Origin: Phormidesmis sp. RL_2_1
Lineage (GTDB): Bacteria > Cyanobacteriota > Cyanobacteriia > Phormidesmidales > Phormidesmidaceae
Assembly: GCA_012033015.1 (NCBI GenBank)
Contig: JAAUPS010000003.1
Span: 1-64,000 of the forward strand
Reading direction: 5' to 3'
DNA length: 64,000 nt
The first letter of the stretch is position 1; every line of letters begins with the position of its first letter. A program made the translations under genes and the position numbers. Below are positions 37,668-47,333 of this stretch, piece after piece. Below the pieces are notes generated by a model that saw only the letters and a program-made list of their open reading frames with translations, made no database searches and had not been told where the DNA came from.

Positions 37668-37720
37668 ATCTAGTGTGGCGGATACCTAGTGTGACGGATA
37701 CCTAGGGTGACGGGTCATGA
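37668..37720. repeat. short tandem repeat before a coiled-coil gene
   Basis: Three degenerate copies of ctagtgtgacggatac-like units, in the downstream spacer of the coiled-coil gene. Confidence 0.75.
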
Positions 37721-37722
37721 TC

Positions 37723-37995
37723 TCAATCGCCCGATAACCGCTTGAGTCGGCTACTAATATCGCTCATCAATTTTTCAAGCGCTTCTTTCAGCTCTTCCCA
37801 AGCATCGCCTGCTGCTGCAGAAAGCCCCTGCATATCAACATTAGCTTGATCTAGATACTTCTCCAAATTTTCTATTTCTTCGTGTTGTGCCGCTAGCAGG
37901 GTTGCTTGCCGCTCAGCTTTCAACTTTTCAAGTGTTGTTTTTGTCGTTGTGATTTTCTCTTCTAGCTGTCGTACATACTCTAGCTGTGCACTCAT
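37723..37995 (-). CDS. small coiled-coil protein
   Basis: 90 residues, nearly all helical with heptad spacing (VRQLEEKITTTKTTLEKLKA, then LEKYLDQANVDMQGL and LKEALEKLMSDISSRLKRL). The ATG has aaggag eight bases upstream, an unusually clear ribosome binding site in this window, so the gene is likely expressed well. Role unknown. Confidence 0.75.
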   Translation of the reverse strand: MSAQLEYVRQLEEKITTTKTTLEKLKAERQATLLAAQHEEIENLEKYLDQANVDMQGLSAAAGDAWEELKEALEKLMSDISSRLKRLSGD

Positions 37996-38080
37996 AGTGA
38001 AAGTCTCCTTGAGGATAATCCGTTTCTAAAACTCAAATTCCAAAAGTAGTGACGAAAAATGTCATTTTCGCGCAATTTCC

Positions 38081-39238
38081 TTAGCTCAGCGCCGTAACCC
38101 CTAGTAGCAGCCCAGGCACCAAGAAAAACACCACGAGAATATATAAGAAAGCTAGATATTTGCGTTCAGAGGCGATCGCAGCCAAAGTCTCGGCACCCAC
38201 AATTGGCAATTGACAGAGAAAAGGAACACCGTAAATGAGGATGACACCCAGTGTGTTGTAAAGCAGGTGTACCATAGCAATCTCTAACGCAGGGACTGCC
38301 TCTGCGCCAGAAACAGCGGTGGCTGCCAGCATGGCCGTAACACAAGTGCCGATGTTGGCACCTAGGGTAAAAGGATAAATTTGCGCCAAACTAAAGACGC
38401 CCGCGCCTGCCAAAGGCACCATCAAACTCGTCGTCGTCGATGAAGATTGCACCAAAATAGTAATCAGCGTACCCGCCAAAATTCCTGCAATTGGGCCACG
38501 ACCAATGGCTGTGTGCAAAATATCTTTGGCACGGCCAACCATGAGTACCTTAAGTAATTTGCCAATGAAGGTAATCGTCAAGAAAATTAGGCCAATACCG
38601 AGAAAAATCAGTACAATCCCATCGAACGGAGCGGGCAAAATCTGCGTAGCTTGTTGGGCCACGTTCACCACTGGCTTGGTCACCGTTCCCACGACGTTAA
38701 GATCTTTCATACTCATCGATCCACCGCCAACCAGCGTGTTTGCCAAAAACAATGCGCTTCTTTCTAGCGGATGGAAGAGAATTTCGAGCGGTAAAAAGAT
38801 CACAACGCTAAGGAGATTAAAAAAATCGTGAACCGTAGCCGCAGCAAAGGCTCTTTTAAACTCTGACTTTTCGGTAATGTGACCTAAGCTCACCAGGGTA
38901 TTTGTGATGGTGGTGCCAATATTAGCGCCCATCACCATCGGGATAGCCGTCATCACAGGCAAGCCGCCAGCGACTAGGCCCACAATAATAGAGGTGACTG
39001 TACTAGACGATTGAATCAGGGCCGTAGCGACTGTGCCGACAATCAGACCTAAAAAAGGATTTGTCGCGAAGGCAAAAAGTTCTTCAGCCCTTTCCCCGGT
39101 TGCAGCTTTAAATCCGGAGCCGATCATGCCAACGGCAACAATTAAGAGATAAACGAGTAATATAACGCCTAGCCATTTGAGCAACGGGAGCTTTTGGTTG
39201 CGGGTAGCTGGCTGCAGTTGATTAGCGGCTTGAGTCAT
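38081..39238 (-). CDS. Na/Pi-cotransporter family protein
   Basis: 385 residues, about nine hydrophobic helices, with two inverted half-repeats each carrying a QSSS motif: TALIQSSSTVTSIIVGL (first half) and TILVQSSSTTTSLMVPL (second half). Each half also has a GANIGT element. This defines the NptA/SLC34-like phosphate:sodium symporter family. It lacks the PhoU-like C-terminal domain of some bacterial members. Confidence 0.92.
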   Translation of the reverse strand: MTQAANQLQPATRNQKLPLLKWLGVILLVYLLIVAVGMIGSGFKAATGERAEELFAFATNPFLGLIVGTVATALIQSSSTVTSIIVGLVAGGLPVMTAIPMVMGANIGTTITNTLVSLGHITEKSEFKRAFAAATVHDFFNLLSVVIFLPLEILFHPLERSALFLANTLVGGGSMSMKDLNVVGTVTKPVVNVAQQATQILPAPFDGIVLIFLGIGLIFLTITFIGKLLKVLMVGRAKDILHTAIGRGPIAGILAGTLITILVQSSSTTTSLMVPLAGAGVFSLAQIYPFTLGANIGTCVTAMLAATAVSGAEAVPALEIAMVHLLYNTLGVILIYGVPFLCQLPIVGAETLAAIASERKYLAFLYILVVFFLVPGLLLGVTALS

Positions 39239-39559
39239 CGTAAGTGAATTTTCCTCAGCTCGGTTAACATAAGAGACCCAATATAGGGCCGCAATGACAA
39301 GCAGAAGTTAATTAACGCACCTTAAGCTCAACCGATGATTCGATTAAGCTTTGCCTAAGCTGAAATCCTGATATTTGCCGTAAATGATCTTACCCTATGC
39401 CCATTTTCGCTCATTGAGCCCAGTTGATGGAACTTAACTTAGGTGATGACATAGTCTGAGCTATTGGCCAATAGTCTGAACCAGTAGATGATCTTGTCCG
39501 GTAGATGATCTTGTCCGGTAGATAGTCTGAGCGTGAGACCACGGCCAAAATTGGAGCGG
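39239..39559. other. spacer with tandem repeat
   Basis: Holds the promoter of the Na/Pi gene at its left end and a doubled ccggtagatgatcttgt unit at about 39490-39530. No gene seen. Confidence 0.5.
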
Positions 39560-40074
39560 TTAGCGATCGTAAAGGTTGGGCAATAACGCTATGCAAGGTA
39601 AGCCACTCAGGCGCGATCGCACCACAAATTCCCACGTATCGGCTTCAACCACACCACTGGCGACTAGACCCATCTTGCGCTGATAGTCCATGACGGCTTG
39701 CTGGGTTAGTTTACCGAAATGACTATCTAGCGCTAGCTGAATATTTTCTGTAAATAGAAGCATTTGCTGAATGGCCAGTACCCCCGTACCGCGACTCCCT
39801 AAATCTAGCGTTTCTAGGCCAGCTAGCCATGGGCGACAAAAGCCTGGGTGCGCTCGTCAGCATGGCCATTGACGGGCAATCCGCCGATGCACTGCACATA
39901 CTTTAAGCTGAGCATAGTTTCTTTACCAAAGAGGCCATCGACCAGTACAAACATATCTGCAATCGCATTTACAGATTGCAGCAGTCGATTAAGATCGCGC
40001 TGAAATTGTCGAACAGCAGGGCCTTGAGAACCAAGAGTAAGCAATTTTAGGTCGTTAGAAACAGCAACAGACAT
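39560..40074 (-). pseudogene. peptidoglycan-binding (PGRP_1-like) two-domain protein, frameshifted
   Basis: The first part (from ATG 40074, 83 residues) has LTLGSQGPAVRQFQRDLNRL and VDGLFGKETMLSLKYVQ; the second has GSRGTGVLAIQQMLLFTENI and DSHFGKLTQQAVMDYQRK. Each is one peptidoglycan-binding helical unit. They read in two frames that join if the GGG at 39831-39833 (CCC on the coding strand) is four long, giving a 171-residue protein with two tandem domains. No catalytic domain or signal peptide is seen. Confidence 0.8.
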
Positions 40075-40129
40075 AAGGGAAAGTTCCTAGCGTGTAGGAT
40101 AACGTTGAGCACTGAATGGGGTGAACATT

Positions 40130-40185
40130 GAATGGCTAAACCAGCATGACTAAACCAGCATGACTAAACCAGCATGACTAAGTCA
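40130..40185. repeat. 14-bp tandem repeat
   Basis: Three to four copies of a ctaaaccagcatga unit and two of actaaatcagtagctttt, upstream of the rhodanese gene. Confidence 0.8.
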
Positions 40186-40314
40186 GTAGCTTTAATGACT
40201 AAATCAGTAGCTTTTTGTACACGCTTAAATGATCTATCAGGGATACGCACAGATGTTATGCCGGTTTTAGCTGTTTTTTAGATTTTTAGAGGGTGAAGCG
40301 AGCAGCCCTTGGCG

Positions 40315-40911
40315 ATGAATTTGCCTAGCCGTCCTCAAACCGGCAGCCTTCAAACCAACCGCCTTCAAACCAACCGCTTTCAAACCAACCGCCTTCAAAA
40401 TGGTTTTGCAGCTCGCTATATTGAAGGAAAGACAGCACTTTGCGCACCTATGTTCCGATCTCTCCAGAGTCTGGCAATTTTCGCTCTCAAAGACTGCGCG
40501 ATTGTGCTAAGACTCGGCCTTCAGCTCATCATTTGCCTTCAGCTTGTCGCCTGTCATCCCATCCAAACCTATGAACATATTTCCCATAGACCTATTTCAG
40601 CAGAGACACTAGCTGCATCTATAGAGCAGGGTACGGCACCTTTGATTTTAGATGTGCGATCGCGCGCTGAGTACGCCGCTGGTCATATTCCTGGAGCCAT
40701 CCATATTCACTATCACGATATTCCTCAGCAAATCGAGAGCATCTACCGCTTCAAAAATGACGACATTATCGTTTACTGTGAACGGGGTATCCGTGCAGGC
40801 ATTGCTGAAAAACTGTTGAGCGAGGCTGGTATTTTCTCTGTTATTCGGCTCACAGGGATATGCCAGCATGGCGAGCAGCTCATTTTGCAATCGAGTTCTC
40901 AATCGAAATAG
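40315..40911 (+). CDS. rhodanese-domain protein, frameshifted near its end
   Basis: The N-terminal repeat NRLQTNRFQTNRLQ comes from 15-bp tandem units (40340-40400). A hydrophobic stretch ends LQLVACHP, a possible lipobox, so translation may really begin at the ATG at 40450 and the protein be membrane-anchored. The rhodanese domain has LILDVRSRAEYAAGHIPGA and the active-site Cys in VYCERGIRAG. Adding one G to GGG at 40855-40857 changes the end to LTGDMPAWRAAHFAIEF, the expected rhodanese motif, with a stop at 40943. Confidence 0.8.
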   Translation: MNLPSRPQTGSLQTNRLQTNRFQTNRLQNGFAARYIEGKTALCAPMFRSLQSLAIFALKDCAIVLRLGLQLIICLQLVACHPIQTYEHISHRPISAETLAASIEQGTAPLILDVRSRAEYAAGHIPGAIHIHYHDIPQQIESIYRFKNDDIIVYCERGIRAGIAEKLLSEAGIFSVIRLTGICQHGEQLILQSSSQSK

Positions 40912-41049
40912 GCGAGCATCGTGAATTAGGTCTGACTCTATAGGTTTAATGGTGCTCGCCTCGTTAAAAACCATTTCACCAGTAGCCTCAATCCAGCAGC
41001 CTCAATCCAGCAGGCCTCAATCCAGCAGCCTCAATCCAGCTAGTCAGAC

Positions 41050-42042
41050 TTATTTCAAATGGTGATCAAAAAATGTCATGGTCTGAGCCATGATTTCGGG
41101 TGCGATCGCTTCTTGATGGTCGCCTTTCGTGTCATGCCCTCGCTGTTCATCCCGATAAAACTCTACTGGAACATTTTGCGCCTGTAGCGCTTCTACTAAC
41201 AGCTCACTTTGGCTGATGGGCACGACCGTATCTTTTGTGCCATGCAATATCCAAAATGGTGGATCATCGGGTGTGATAAAGCTAATCGGATTGGCTAATG
41301 CCACTGGCTCCGGGTTGTCTGCCACTGTGCCACCGATGAGCTGGGTGACCACTCGGGTCAAATGGGCCCAAGGGCGATCTTTGAGGGTTTGAAATTCTTC
41401 TGGGGTCGGAATGCCCTCATAGGCCAAGGGGATTTGCGAAAAGTCTGTTGGCCCAAACCAATCGACGACTGCCTGTACCTCGCTTGAAAATTCATCATAC
41501 CCATGCTCACCCTCTAGCGCCAAAACGCCAGCGGATGTGCCTAGTAGTGCGCTCAAGTGTCCGCCCGCCGACAGCCCCATGGCTCCAATTTTGTCAGGAT
41601 TTAGGTGATAGATATTGGCGTTGGCCCGCAGCCAACGCACCGCCGCTTTTACGTCATGAATTTGAGCGGGAAAGCGTGCCTCTTGGCTGTAGCGATAGCT
41701 GATGCAGGCGACTGTGTAGTCATATTGGGCGATGGCTTCTCCCGGACAACTTTTGCGGGTGAACTCTTCCCAGCCACCGCCATGGATATACACGATCACA
41801 GGCCAGCTTTCTAGCTGCGATCGCACAGGTTGATAGAGATCTAACTGTAGCGACTGACGTTTCGCCTCACCGGTCTGTTGATCTATCTGCTCATAGGTCG
41901 CGAATTCGATATCTGCTGATACCGTGACATTGGATGAAACAGCAGATAAATCTTGAACAGAACTGCATCCTGAAAGGAGGCCCCCAGTCACTATCAGCGA
42001 CAGGAAGCCGCGTTGATATCGCGGTGATAGGGGGCTGTGCAA
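41050..42042 (-). CDS. alpha/beta-hydrolase, putative lipoprotein esterase
   Basis: 330 residues. The N-terminus RGFLSLIVTGGLLSGCSS is a signal peptide with a lipobox (LLSGC), predicting a lipid-anchored exported protein. The hydrolase has oxyanion HGGGW, nucleophile GLSAGGHLSAL, Asp in HGTKDTVVP and His in RGHDTKGDH. This matches the hormone-sensitive-lipase/BD-FAE type of carboxylesterase. The frame starts with TTG and no ATG is available before a stop. Confidence 0.85.
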   Translation of the reverse strand: MHSPLSPRYQRGFLSLIVTGGLLSGCSSVQDLSAVSSNVTVSADIEFATYEQIDQQTGEAKRQSLQLDLYQPVRSQLESWPVIVYIHGGGWEEFTRKSCPGEAIAQYDYTVACISYRYSQEARFPAQIHDVKAAVRWLRANANIYHLNPDKIGAMGLSAGGHLSALLGTSAGVLALEGEHGYDEFSSEVQAVVDWFGPTDFSQIPLAYEGIPTPEEFQTLKDRPWAHLTRVVTQLIGGTVADNPEPVALANPISFITPDDPPFWILHGTKDTVVPISQSELLVEALQAQNVPVEFYRDEQRGHDTKGDHQEAIAPEIMAQTMTFFDHHLK

Positions 42043-42156
42043 TTTCTGGGCCTTGCCTGTGTCAATAGATTCTGTATCAGTAGCCCATTATGCTATTGAA
42101 TACGGTGTAAGGTGCTGCCGCGCTGCCTTTGATTTATAGAAATTTTATGAGCCGCT

Positions 42157-43086
42157 TTGACTAATTTTCCTGTTGTTTATCATCCGGCCTACGTCACGCC
42201 GTTACCCGCTGGCCATCGTTTCCCGATGCCCAAGTTTCAGCGCTTAAAAGAGCTGCTGGTGCGCGATCGCATTATTCAGGCGAGTCAAATTTATCAGCCC
42301 GGTACCCCACCCTACGAATGGCTAGAGCTGGTGCATCACCACGACTATGTTCGCGCATACTGCGAGGGAACTTTGGATGCAAAAGCCCAGCGGCGCATCG
42401 GCCTGCCGTGGAGTGCAGCGCTAGTGCAGCGCACCTGTACGGCGGTCGGCGGTACGATTTTAACGGCGAAGCTCGCTTTGCAGCATGGCTTAGCCTGTAA
42501 TACTGCAGGGGGAACCCACCATGCTTTTCCCGACTACGGCTCAGGGTTTTGTATTTTTAATGATTTGGCGATCGCAATCAAAGTTCTACAGCAACAAAAG
42601 CTGATCCGCACGGCGCTAATTGTTGATCTCGATGTGCATCAAGGCGATGGCAGCGCCTTCATTTTTAACCACGATGCTAGTGTGTTTACCTTTTCTATGC
42701 ACTGCGACACTAACTTTCCTGCCCGTAAGCAGCAGAGCGATTTGGATGTGTCTTTGGCTGAAAATACAGGGGATGAAGCGTATTTAGCTATACTGCGATC
42801 GCACCTTTTGCCTTTGCTCACGCGCCTTCAGCCCGACATTGTTCTCTACGATGCAGGAGTAGATGTGCACCAAGATGATCGGTTGGGCAAATTGGCGCTG
42901 ACCAATCAAGGCATCTTTGAGCGCGATCGCACCGTCCTTCAAGCCTGTAAAACCGGTGGCTACCCCGTGGCCTGCGTCATTGGAGGTGGCTACAGCGACG
43001 ATATGGATGCCCTAATTTATCGCCATTCACTCCTCCACCGAGCCGCCAAAGCCATCCTCACCCAATCATGCCAAAATGATGGATAA
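42157..43086 (+). CDS. histone-deacetylase-family protein
   Basis: 309 residues. Metal and charge-relay residues are visible: AGGTHHAFPDYGSGFCIFND, IVDLDVHQGDGSAF and YDAGVDVHQDDRLGK; so zinc-dependent deacetylase chemistry (acetylpolyamine or similar) is likely. The only start in frame is a TTG. An ATG at 42148 would give MSRFLTNFPVVYHP if the TTT at 42156-42158 had one more T, so the N-terminus may be affected by a missing base. Confidence 0.88.
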   Translation: MTNFPVVYHPAYVTPLPAGHRFPMPKFQRLKELLVRDRIIQASQIYQPGTPPYEWLELVHHHDYVRAYCEGTLDAKAQRRIGLPWSAALVQRTCTAVGGTILTAKLALQHGLACNTAGGTHHAFPDYGSGFCIFNDLAIAIKVLQQQKLIRTALIVDLDVHQGDGSAFIFNHDASVFTFSMHCDTNFPARKQQSDLDVSLAENTGDEAYLAILRSHLLPLLTRLQPDIVLYDAGVDVHQDDRLGKLALTNQGIFERDRTVLQACKTGGYPVACVIGGGYSDDMDALIYRHSLLHRAAKAILTQSCQNDG

Positions 43087-43109
43087 ACTGATCTTCTCCT
43101 GATTTGCCC

Positions 43110-43165
43110 AAACTTCTTCGCCAGACTTCTTCGCCAGACTTCTTCGCCAGACTTCTTCGCCAGAT
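43110..43165. repeat. 13-bp tandem repeat, 4 copies
   Basis: Units of ttcttcgccagac, just upstream of trhO. Confidence 0.9.
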
Positions 43166-43185
43166 TTATCGACCAGACTATCGAC

Positions 43186-44070
43186 ATGTCATTCACCGTT
43201 GCAACCTTTTACAAATTTGTAGAGCTGACTGACTACGCCGACTTGCAGCAGCCCCTCAAAGACATTTGCCAAGCTCAGCAGGTCAAAGGCACAATTCTAC
43301 TGGCTGCAGAAGGGATTAACGGCACGATTGCAGGCCCGAAACAAAACATCGACACCGTGTTTAACCACATCAGGGCAGACAACCGGCTCACAGATATTGA
43401 CATCAAAGAATCTCCTGCCCACACCCCTCCCTTTGAAAAGCTAAAAGTCCGCCTTAAACAAGAGATCGTCACGCTTGGCCTTCCTGAGATCAGCCCAACT
43501 CAACAAGTCGGAACCTATGTATCCGCCGCTCAATGGAACAGAATTATTTGCGATCCAAATGTCACCGTCATCGATACCCGCAACCACTACGAAGTGAGTA
43601 TGGGCACCTTTCAGGGAGCACAAAACCCTGACACCAAAACCTTCACCGAATTTCCTGAGTACGCTAAAAACAACTTAGACCAAGCCAAGAACCAAAAAAT
43701 CGCTATGTTTTGCACAGGCGGTATCCGCTGCGAGAAAGCTTCCTCCTATTTGCTTTCTCAAGGTTTCAAAGAGGTTTACCATCTCAAAGGCGGCATTTTA
43801 AAATATCTCGAAGAAGTTCCTAAAGAACAAAGTTTATGGCAAGGTGAGTGTTTTGTTTTTGATGAACGCGTAGCCATTAAGCACGGCCTCGAAACCGGCT
43901 CATATGGAATGTGCTACGCCTGCGGCCATCCCGTTTCCCCAGCAGATCAAGCCAGCAGCCAGTATGAAAGTGAGGTGTCTTGTCCGCACTGTTGTGATGA
44001 CTTAACTGAAGCGCGGCGAAATATCTTGCGCGAACGGAAACGCCAGCGTCACTTGAATTCAACGCACTAA
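43186..44070 (+). CDS. trhO: tRNA uridine-34 hydroxylase (rhodanese-related)
   Basis: 294 residues, YceA/TrhO family, which hydroxylates wobble uridine-34 in an O2-dependent way. An N-terminal acylphosphatase-like domain (CQAQQVKGTILLAAEGINGT) precedes the rhodanese domain with VIDTRNHYEVSMGTF and catalytic Cys in MFCTGGIRCEKASS. The C-terminal CYACGHPVSP ... CPHC is a two-cysteine-pair, zinc-binding-like end. The ATG gives the usual MSFTVATFYKF start. Confidence 0.95.
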   Translation: MSFTVATFYKFVELTDYADLQQPLKDICQAQQVKGTILLAAEGINGTIAGPKQNIDTVFNHIRADNRLTDIDIKESPAHTPPFEKLKVRLKQEIVTLGLPEISPTQQVGTYVSAAQWNRIICDPNVTVIDTRNHYEVSMGTFQGAQNPDTKTFTEFPEYAKNNLDQAKNQKIAMFCTGGIRCEKASSYLLSQGFKEVYHLKGGILKYLEEVPKEQSLWQGECFVFDERVAIKHGLETGSYGMCYACGHPVSPADQASSQYESEVSCPHCCDDLTEARRNILRERKRQRHLNSTH

Positions 44071-44149
44071 GCACTATTTTCAAAACCCTCCTTGTCCCCA
44101 AAACCCTCCTAGGCTTGGGCTAGGAGGTTATTTCTGCTGCGCAACCCCC

Positions 44150-44812
44150 TTACTGCTTGAGTGCCAATAGTAATCCATCTCCGATCGGTACTAAGCTCAT
44201 CATTACACGCTTATCATCGCGAACTTTTTCATTTAAAGCGCGAATGCACTGGGTTCTATTATCTTGCACGTCAAGGTCGGCGACGCGGCCGTACCAAAGG
44301 GTGTTGTCTACCGCGATGAGGCCGCCGGGGCGGATGAGCTGAAGGGCGCGCTCGTAATAGTTGTCGTAATTGCTTTTATCGGCATCGATAAAGGCGAAGT
44401 CGAAGGTGCCGCTTTCACCCATGGCGATCAAGTCGTCTAAGGTCTCTAGGGCAGGGGCAATGCGTAGATCAATTTTGTGAGCGACGTTGGCTTTTTGCCA
44501 GTAAGACAGTGCGATCGCCGTAAACGCCTCACTGATATCACAAGCGACCACCCGCCCTGCTGCTGGCAAAGCCATTGCTACACTCAAGGTACTGTAGCCC
44601 GTGAATACACCCACTTCCAAGGTTTTTCGAGCGCCCATGAGCTGTACTAATAAAGCCATGAACTGCCCTTGTTCCGGCGAAATCTGCATCCTTGCTTGGG
44701 GATGCTGCATCGTTTCATGGCGTAGCTCAGCGAGTACGTCAGCTTCTCGTAACGTCGCCTTCAGCAAATAATCGTACAGCCGATCATCTAAACCAATGGT
44801 TTGATTGGACAT
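44150..44812 (-). CDS. class I O-methyltransferase (caffeoyl-CoA OMT-like)
   Basis: 220 residues from ATG 44812. The SAM-binding VGVFTGYSTLSVAMALP, DISEAFTAIAL and FDFAFIDADKSNYDNYYE (metal-binding Asp) with the later VDNTLWYGRV fit the small bacterial OMT family that includes MdmC and cyanobacterial SynOMT, which methylates catechol-type phenolics with Mg. Substrate in this organism unknown. Confidence 0.92.
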   Translation of the reverse strand: MSNQTIGLDDRLYDYLLKATLREADVLAELRHETMQHPQARMQISPEQGQFMALLVQLMGARKTLEVGVFTGYSTLSVAMALPAAGRVVACDISEAFTAIALSYWQKANVAHKIDLRIAPALETLDDLIAMGESGTFDFAFIDADKSNYDNYYERALQLIRPGGLIAVDNTLWYGRVADLDVQDNRTQCIRALNEKVRDDKRVMMSLVPIGDGLLLALKQ

Positions 44813-44827
44813 GTTCTGAGGCAAGAT

Positions 44828-44925
44828 ATCTTACTTGCGTGAGATATTTGGCTTGCGTGAGATATTTGGCTTGCGTGAGATATTTGGCTTGCGTGAGATA
44901 TTTGGCTTGCGTGAGATATGTTGGT
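44828..44925. repeat. 18-bp tandem repeat, 5 copies
   Basis: Exact or near-exact copies of cttgcgtgagatatttgg upstream of the methyltransferase gene. This is among the longest and cleanest arrays here. Confidence 0.95.
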
Positions 44926-44929
44926 GTGA

Positions 44930-45514
44930 TTATGCTGCACACATGACCTGGCGCATGGTTTTCATATTTCCGGGCAAATCATGGCGGATGGCCTGTTCAA
45001 TCAAGAAGCTAGGTACCGGGATCAAAGGGGTTGCTTTGACAGAATAGATAATGAGCGTACCTTGTCCGTAGTCTTCTAAGGTTAAATCTGCTGAAAAGTC
45101 TGAAAAGGTGCCGCGCTCAAAGCGAAATTGAATCTTTTGGTGAAGCGTTTCAATCACCTGTAGATAAATTTCGACCTGGGCTGAAAACATTAAAAAGGCT
45201 TTGCGAGCGACCTGATACAGACGGCGGGTCATCGGATGCGTTTTAGACTGCCGTTTGACCTCTAGCACTTGGCTTTGAACAATATCAGGAAAGTAGTGAA
45301 CCCATTTGCTGTAGTCAGTGAGCTTTTGCCAAGTTTGCGATCGCACCATCGGCACATACATGGTGGCTGTCACTGCGGCAGAGCCCGAAACTGTTGCTGT
45401 TGTCGAAATCAAAACATCGCCCTGCAAAAGGGACTTCTCCTGCTGAGACGTCATGCTCGTTTGCGTAGATATCAGATCAACAGACTCTATAGAGACACTC
45501 AGGGAAGCAACCAT
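44930..45514 (-). CDS. SRPBCC-fold (START-like) protein
   Basis: 194 residues from the ATG at 45514. GSAAVTATMYVPMVRSQTWQ, then TDYSKWVHYFPDIVQSQVLE and VKATPLIPVPSFLIEQ give the helix-grip outline of coenzyme-Q-binding/START proteins, a fold that holds hydrophobic ligands. No catalytic residues evident. Ligand unknown. Confidence 0.85.
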   Translation of the reverse strand: MVASLSVSIESVDLISTQTSMTSQQEKSLLQGDVLISTTATVSGSAAVTATMYVPMVRSQTWQKLTDYSKWVHYFPDIVQSQVLEVKRQSKTHPMTRRLYQVARKAFLMFSAQVEIYLQVIETLHQKIQFRFERGTFSDFSADLTLEDYGQGTLIIYSVKATPLIPVPSFLIEQAIRHDLPGNMKTMRQVMCAA

Positions 45515-46155
45515 AGACAAAAAACTATTTTTAGGACTGTTCGGTAAGCGTTGGAATGAAATCAGGTGCTCAAAGATTCAAGCTGGGAAGTATCCATTCC
45601 CTTGGTCTAAACGGCAGAATTCTTAAGAAAACCTTACATAACTGCTGTCATTATTACTTGATCCCACGGAGGTAGGGTTAAGCCTATGCCACTTCTCAGT
45701 AAATTTTCAGTGAACTTATGCCATAGATTTTCCACAGGTCACATTGTTTAAATCCGCGTTTAAATCCGGTTTAAATCCGCTTTCATGGGCTGAAAGCCCT
45801 GCAGGACCATGGATAGAGTTATAAGCGAAGGGCGCAGAACTGCATTTTTTATGTCTGGTGCTATATCCGTTAAATTACGAATGCAGCGATGCTCCGCTAA
45901 GCTAGGTGGACTTAAATTAGGTGCGCTTAAATCAAATGCGCTTAAATCAAGTGCGCTCAAATCAAATTTGACAGCTTGATAATGCCCCGTTTTCTTCTCG
46001 GACGTTGCATCATCTTTAAGTGTTCCGACGAAAATGCCAGCTCAAACCTATCAGCCTAGATTCACTCAAAGCGTATTCAATAGAACCAAACCTGTATCAA
46101 GATAAAGATTTATCCGTTTCAGGCGCTGCATGTACGGCCCATTACCCTAACCACC
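45515..46155. other. gene-free spacer with repeats
   Basis: Two repeat sets: gtttaaatccg (45745-45782) and cgcttaaatcaa (45903-45968). A short frame with a good ggaggt ribosome binding site (ATG at 45686, 21 codons) is noted but weak. No other gene seen. Confidence 0.5.
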
Positions 46156-46341
46156 ATGGCTAAGCCCTTTCAACTCAAACCCGGATCTCAGCTACTCCTG
46201 TTTTTAATCTGCTTTACGTTGGGCATTTGGGTCCTCCGTGGCCTGACGCTGCTATCTTTTCTCCCTGGCATTGTGCTGTATCTGCTGATATTGGCCTGCT
46301 TGGCAGTTTTTGTCATCAACAGTGTGCGCTCCATGCGCTAG
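46156..46341 (+). CDS. small two-helix membrane protein
   Basis: 61 residues with two hydrophobic helices (about 11-29 and 34-54) and a short basic C-terminus. ATG after ccaccatgg. Unknown function; it is 20 bp from the convergent YihY gene end. Confidence 0.6.
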   Translation: MAKPFQLKPGSQLLLFLICFTLGIWVLRGLTLLSFLPGIVLYLLILACLAVFVINSVRSMR

Positions 46342-46361
46342 ATGCGAAGACTGGCGAGGAC

Positions 46362-47333
46362 TTACCTCACGCTGATGGCGGTAGCCCTTTCAACCATGGC
46401 CTTGCCCACTGTCAGGTTGAGCAAATCTCCAATGAGCATGACTAAAGCGGTGATCCACAGCCACAGCAGTAGCACAATTACCGTTGCCACTGCGCTATAT
46501 ACAAAGTTGCCAAAGTGAGAAACGTACAGTCGAAATAATCCAGAAATCACTGCCCACGAGAGTGCGGCCAACACGGCCCCTGGCATCAGTGGCTTGCCTG
46601 AATTCCATTGGCTAGGGCCAAATCGGTATACAAAGGCAAAGGCTGTTGACATTACACTTAACGCTAATGGCCAACGAAATAGGCTCCAAATTTTTGAGAC
46701 CCAGTGACTCACCTCGCCACTGCTGCGCAGCACCAACTGCTGCACGATTAAATCACTGACAAATACGAGACTAGAGGCCGTAATCAAAAGGGCAATTGTT
46801 CCCAAGGTCAGAGCAATTGAAACCAGTCGAGCCTTCCAAAAGGGGCGTCTCAGCTTAGGTGGAATTTGATGCATTTGATCTAGGGAGCGCATTGCTGCGC
46901 TGATGGCTCCGGATGAGGCCCACAGGGCAAAGGCAAAACTCACCGAAAATAATCCCCGGCTTTGGTTTTCAGTGACGACGTTTTCAAAGCCGTTGATCAA
47001 TTCGGGGACGCCAGCCGGGGCGACTTCACTCAGGCTAGCTGCCAAATTGATGAAGGTAGATTTTAGCGGGCTGAATAGTCCGATGGCGGTGAGAAAGGCC
47101 AAGATTGCCGGAAAAAGTCCCAGCATTGCGTTATAGGCCATTTCTGAAGCGAGGCTAGGCAGCCGCTGACGAAAGGTGCCTTGCACCACTAGCCGTAACG
47201 TTTGCAGGTTGATGTAGCCCAAAAATCTGGCAAATTCAAGGGGCGAAAGCAGACGCCAAATTCTTCGCAGCGGCTTTTGCTGACGATAAGACGCGTATAT
47301 TTTTTTGGAAAGGGTGCGGGGACGTTCGGACAA
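46362..47333 (-). CDS. YihY/virulence-factor BrkB family membrane protein
   Basis: 323 residues with about six hydrophobic helices. LPSLASEMAYNAMLGLFPAI and FRWPLALSVMSTAFAFVYRF match the family, formerly called RNase BN by mistake. Function is not settled; members are inner-membrane proteins. The frame opens with TTG. Confidence 0.88.
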   Translation of the reverse strand: MSERPRTLSKKIYASYRQQKPLRRIWRLLSPLEFARFLGYINLQTLRLVVQGTFRQRLPSLASEMAYNAMLGLFPAILAFLTAIGLFSPLKSTFINLAASLSEVAPAGVPELINGFENVVTENQSRGLFSVSFAFALWASSGAISAAMRSLDQMHQIPPKLRRPFWKARLVSIALTLGTIALLITASSLVFVSDLIVQQLVLRSSGEVSHWVSKIWSLFRWPLALSVMSTAFAFVYRFGPSQWNSGKPLMPGAVLAALSWAVISGLFRLYVSHFGNFVYSAVATVIVLLLWLWITALVMLIGDLLNLTVGKAMVERATAISVR

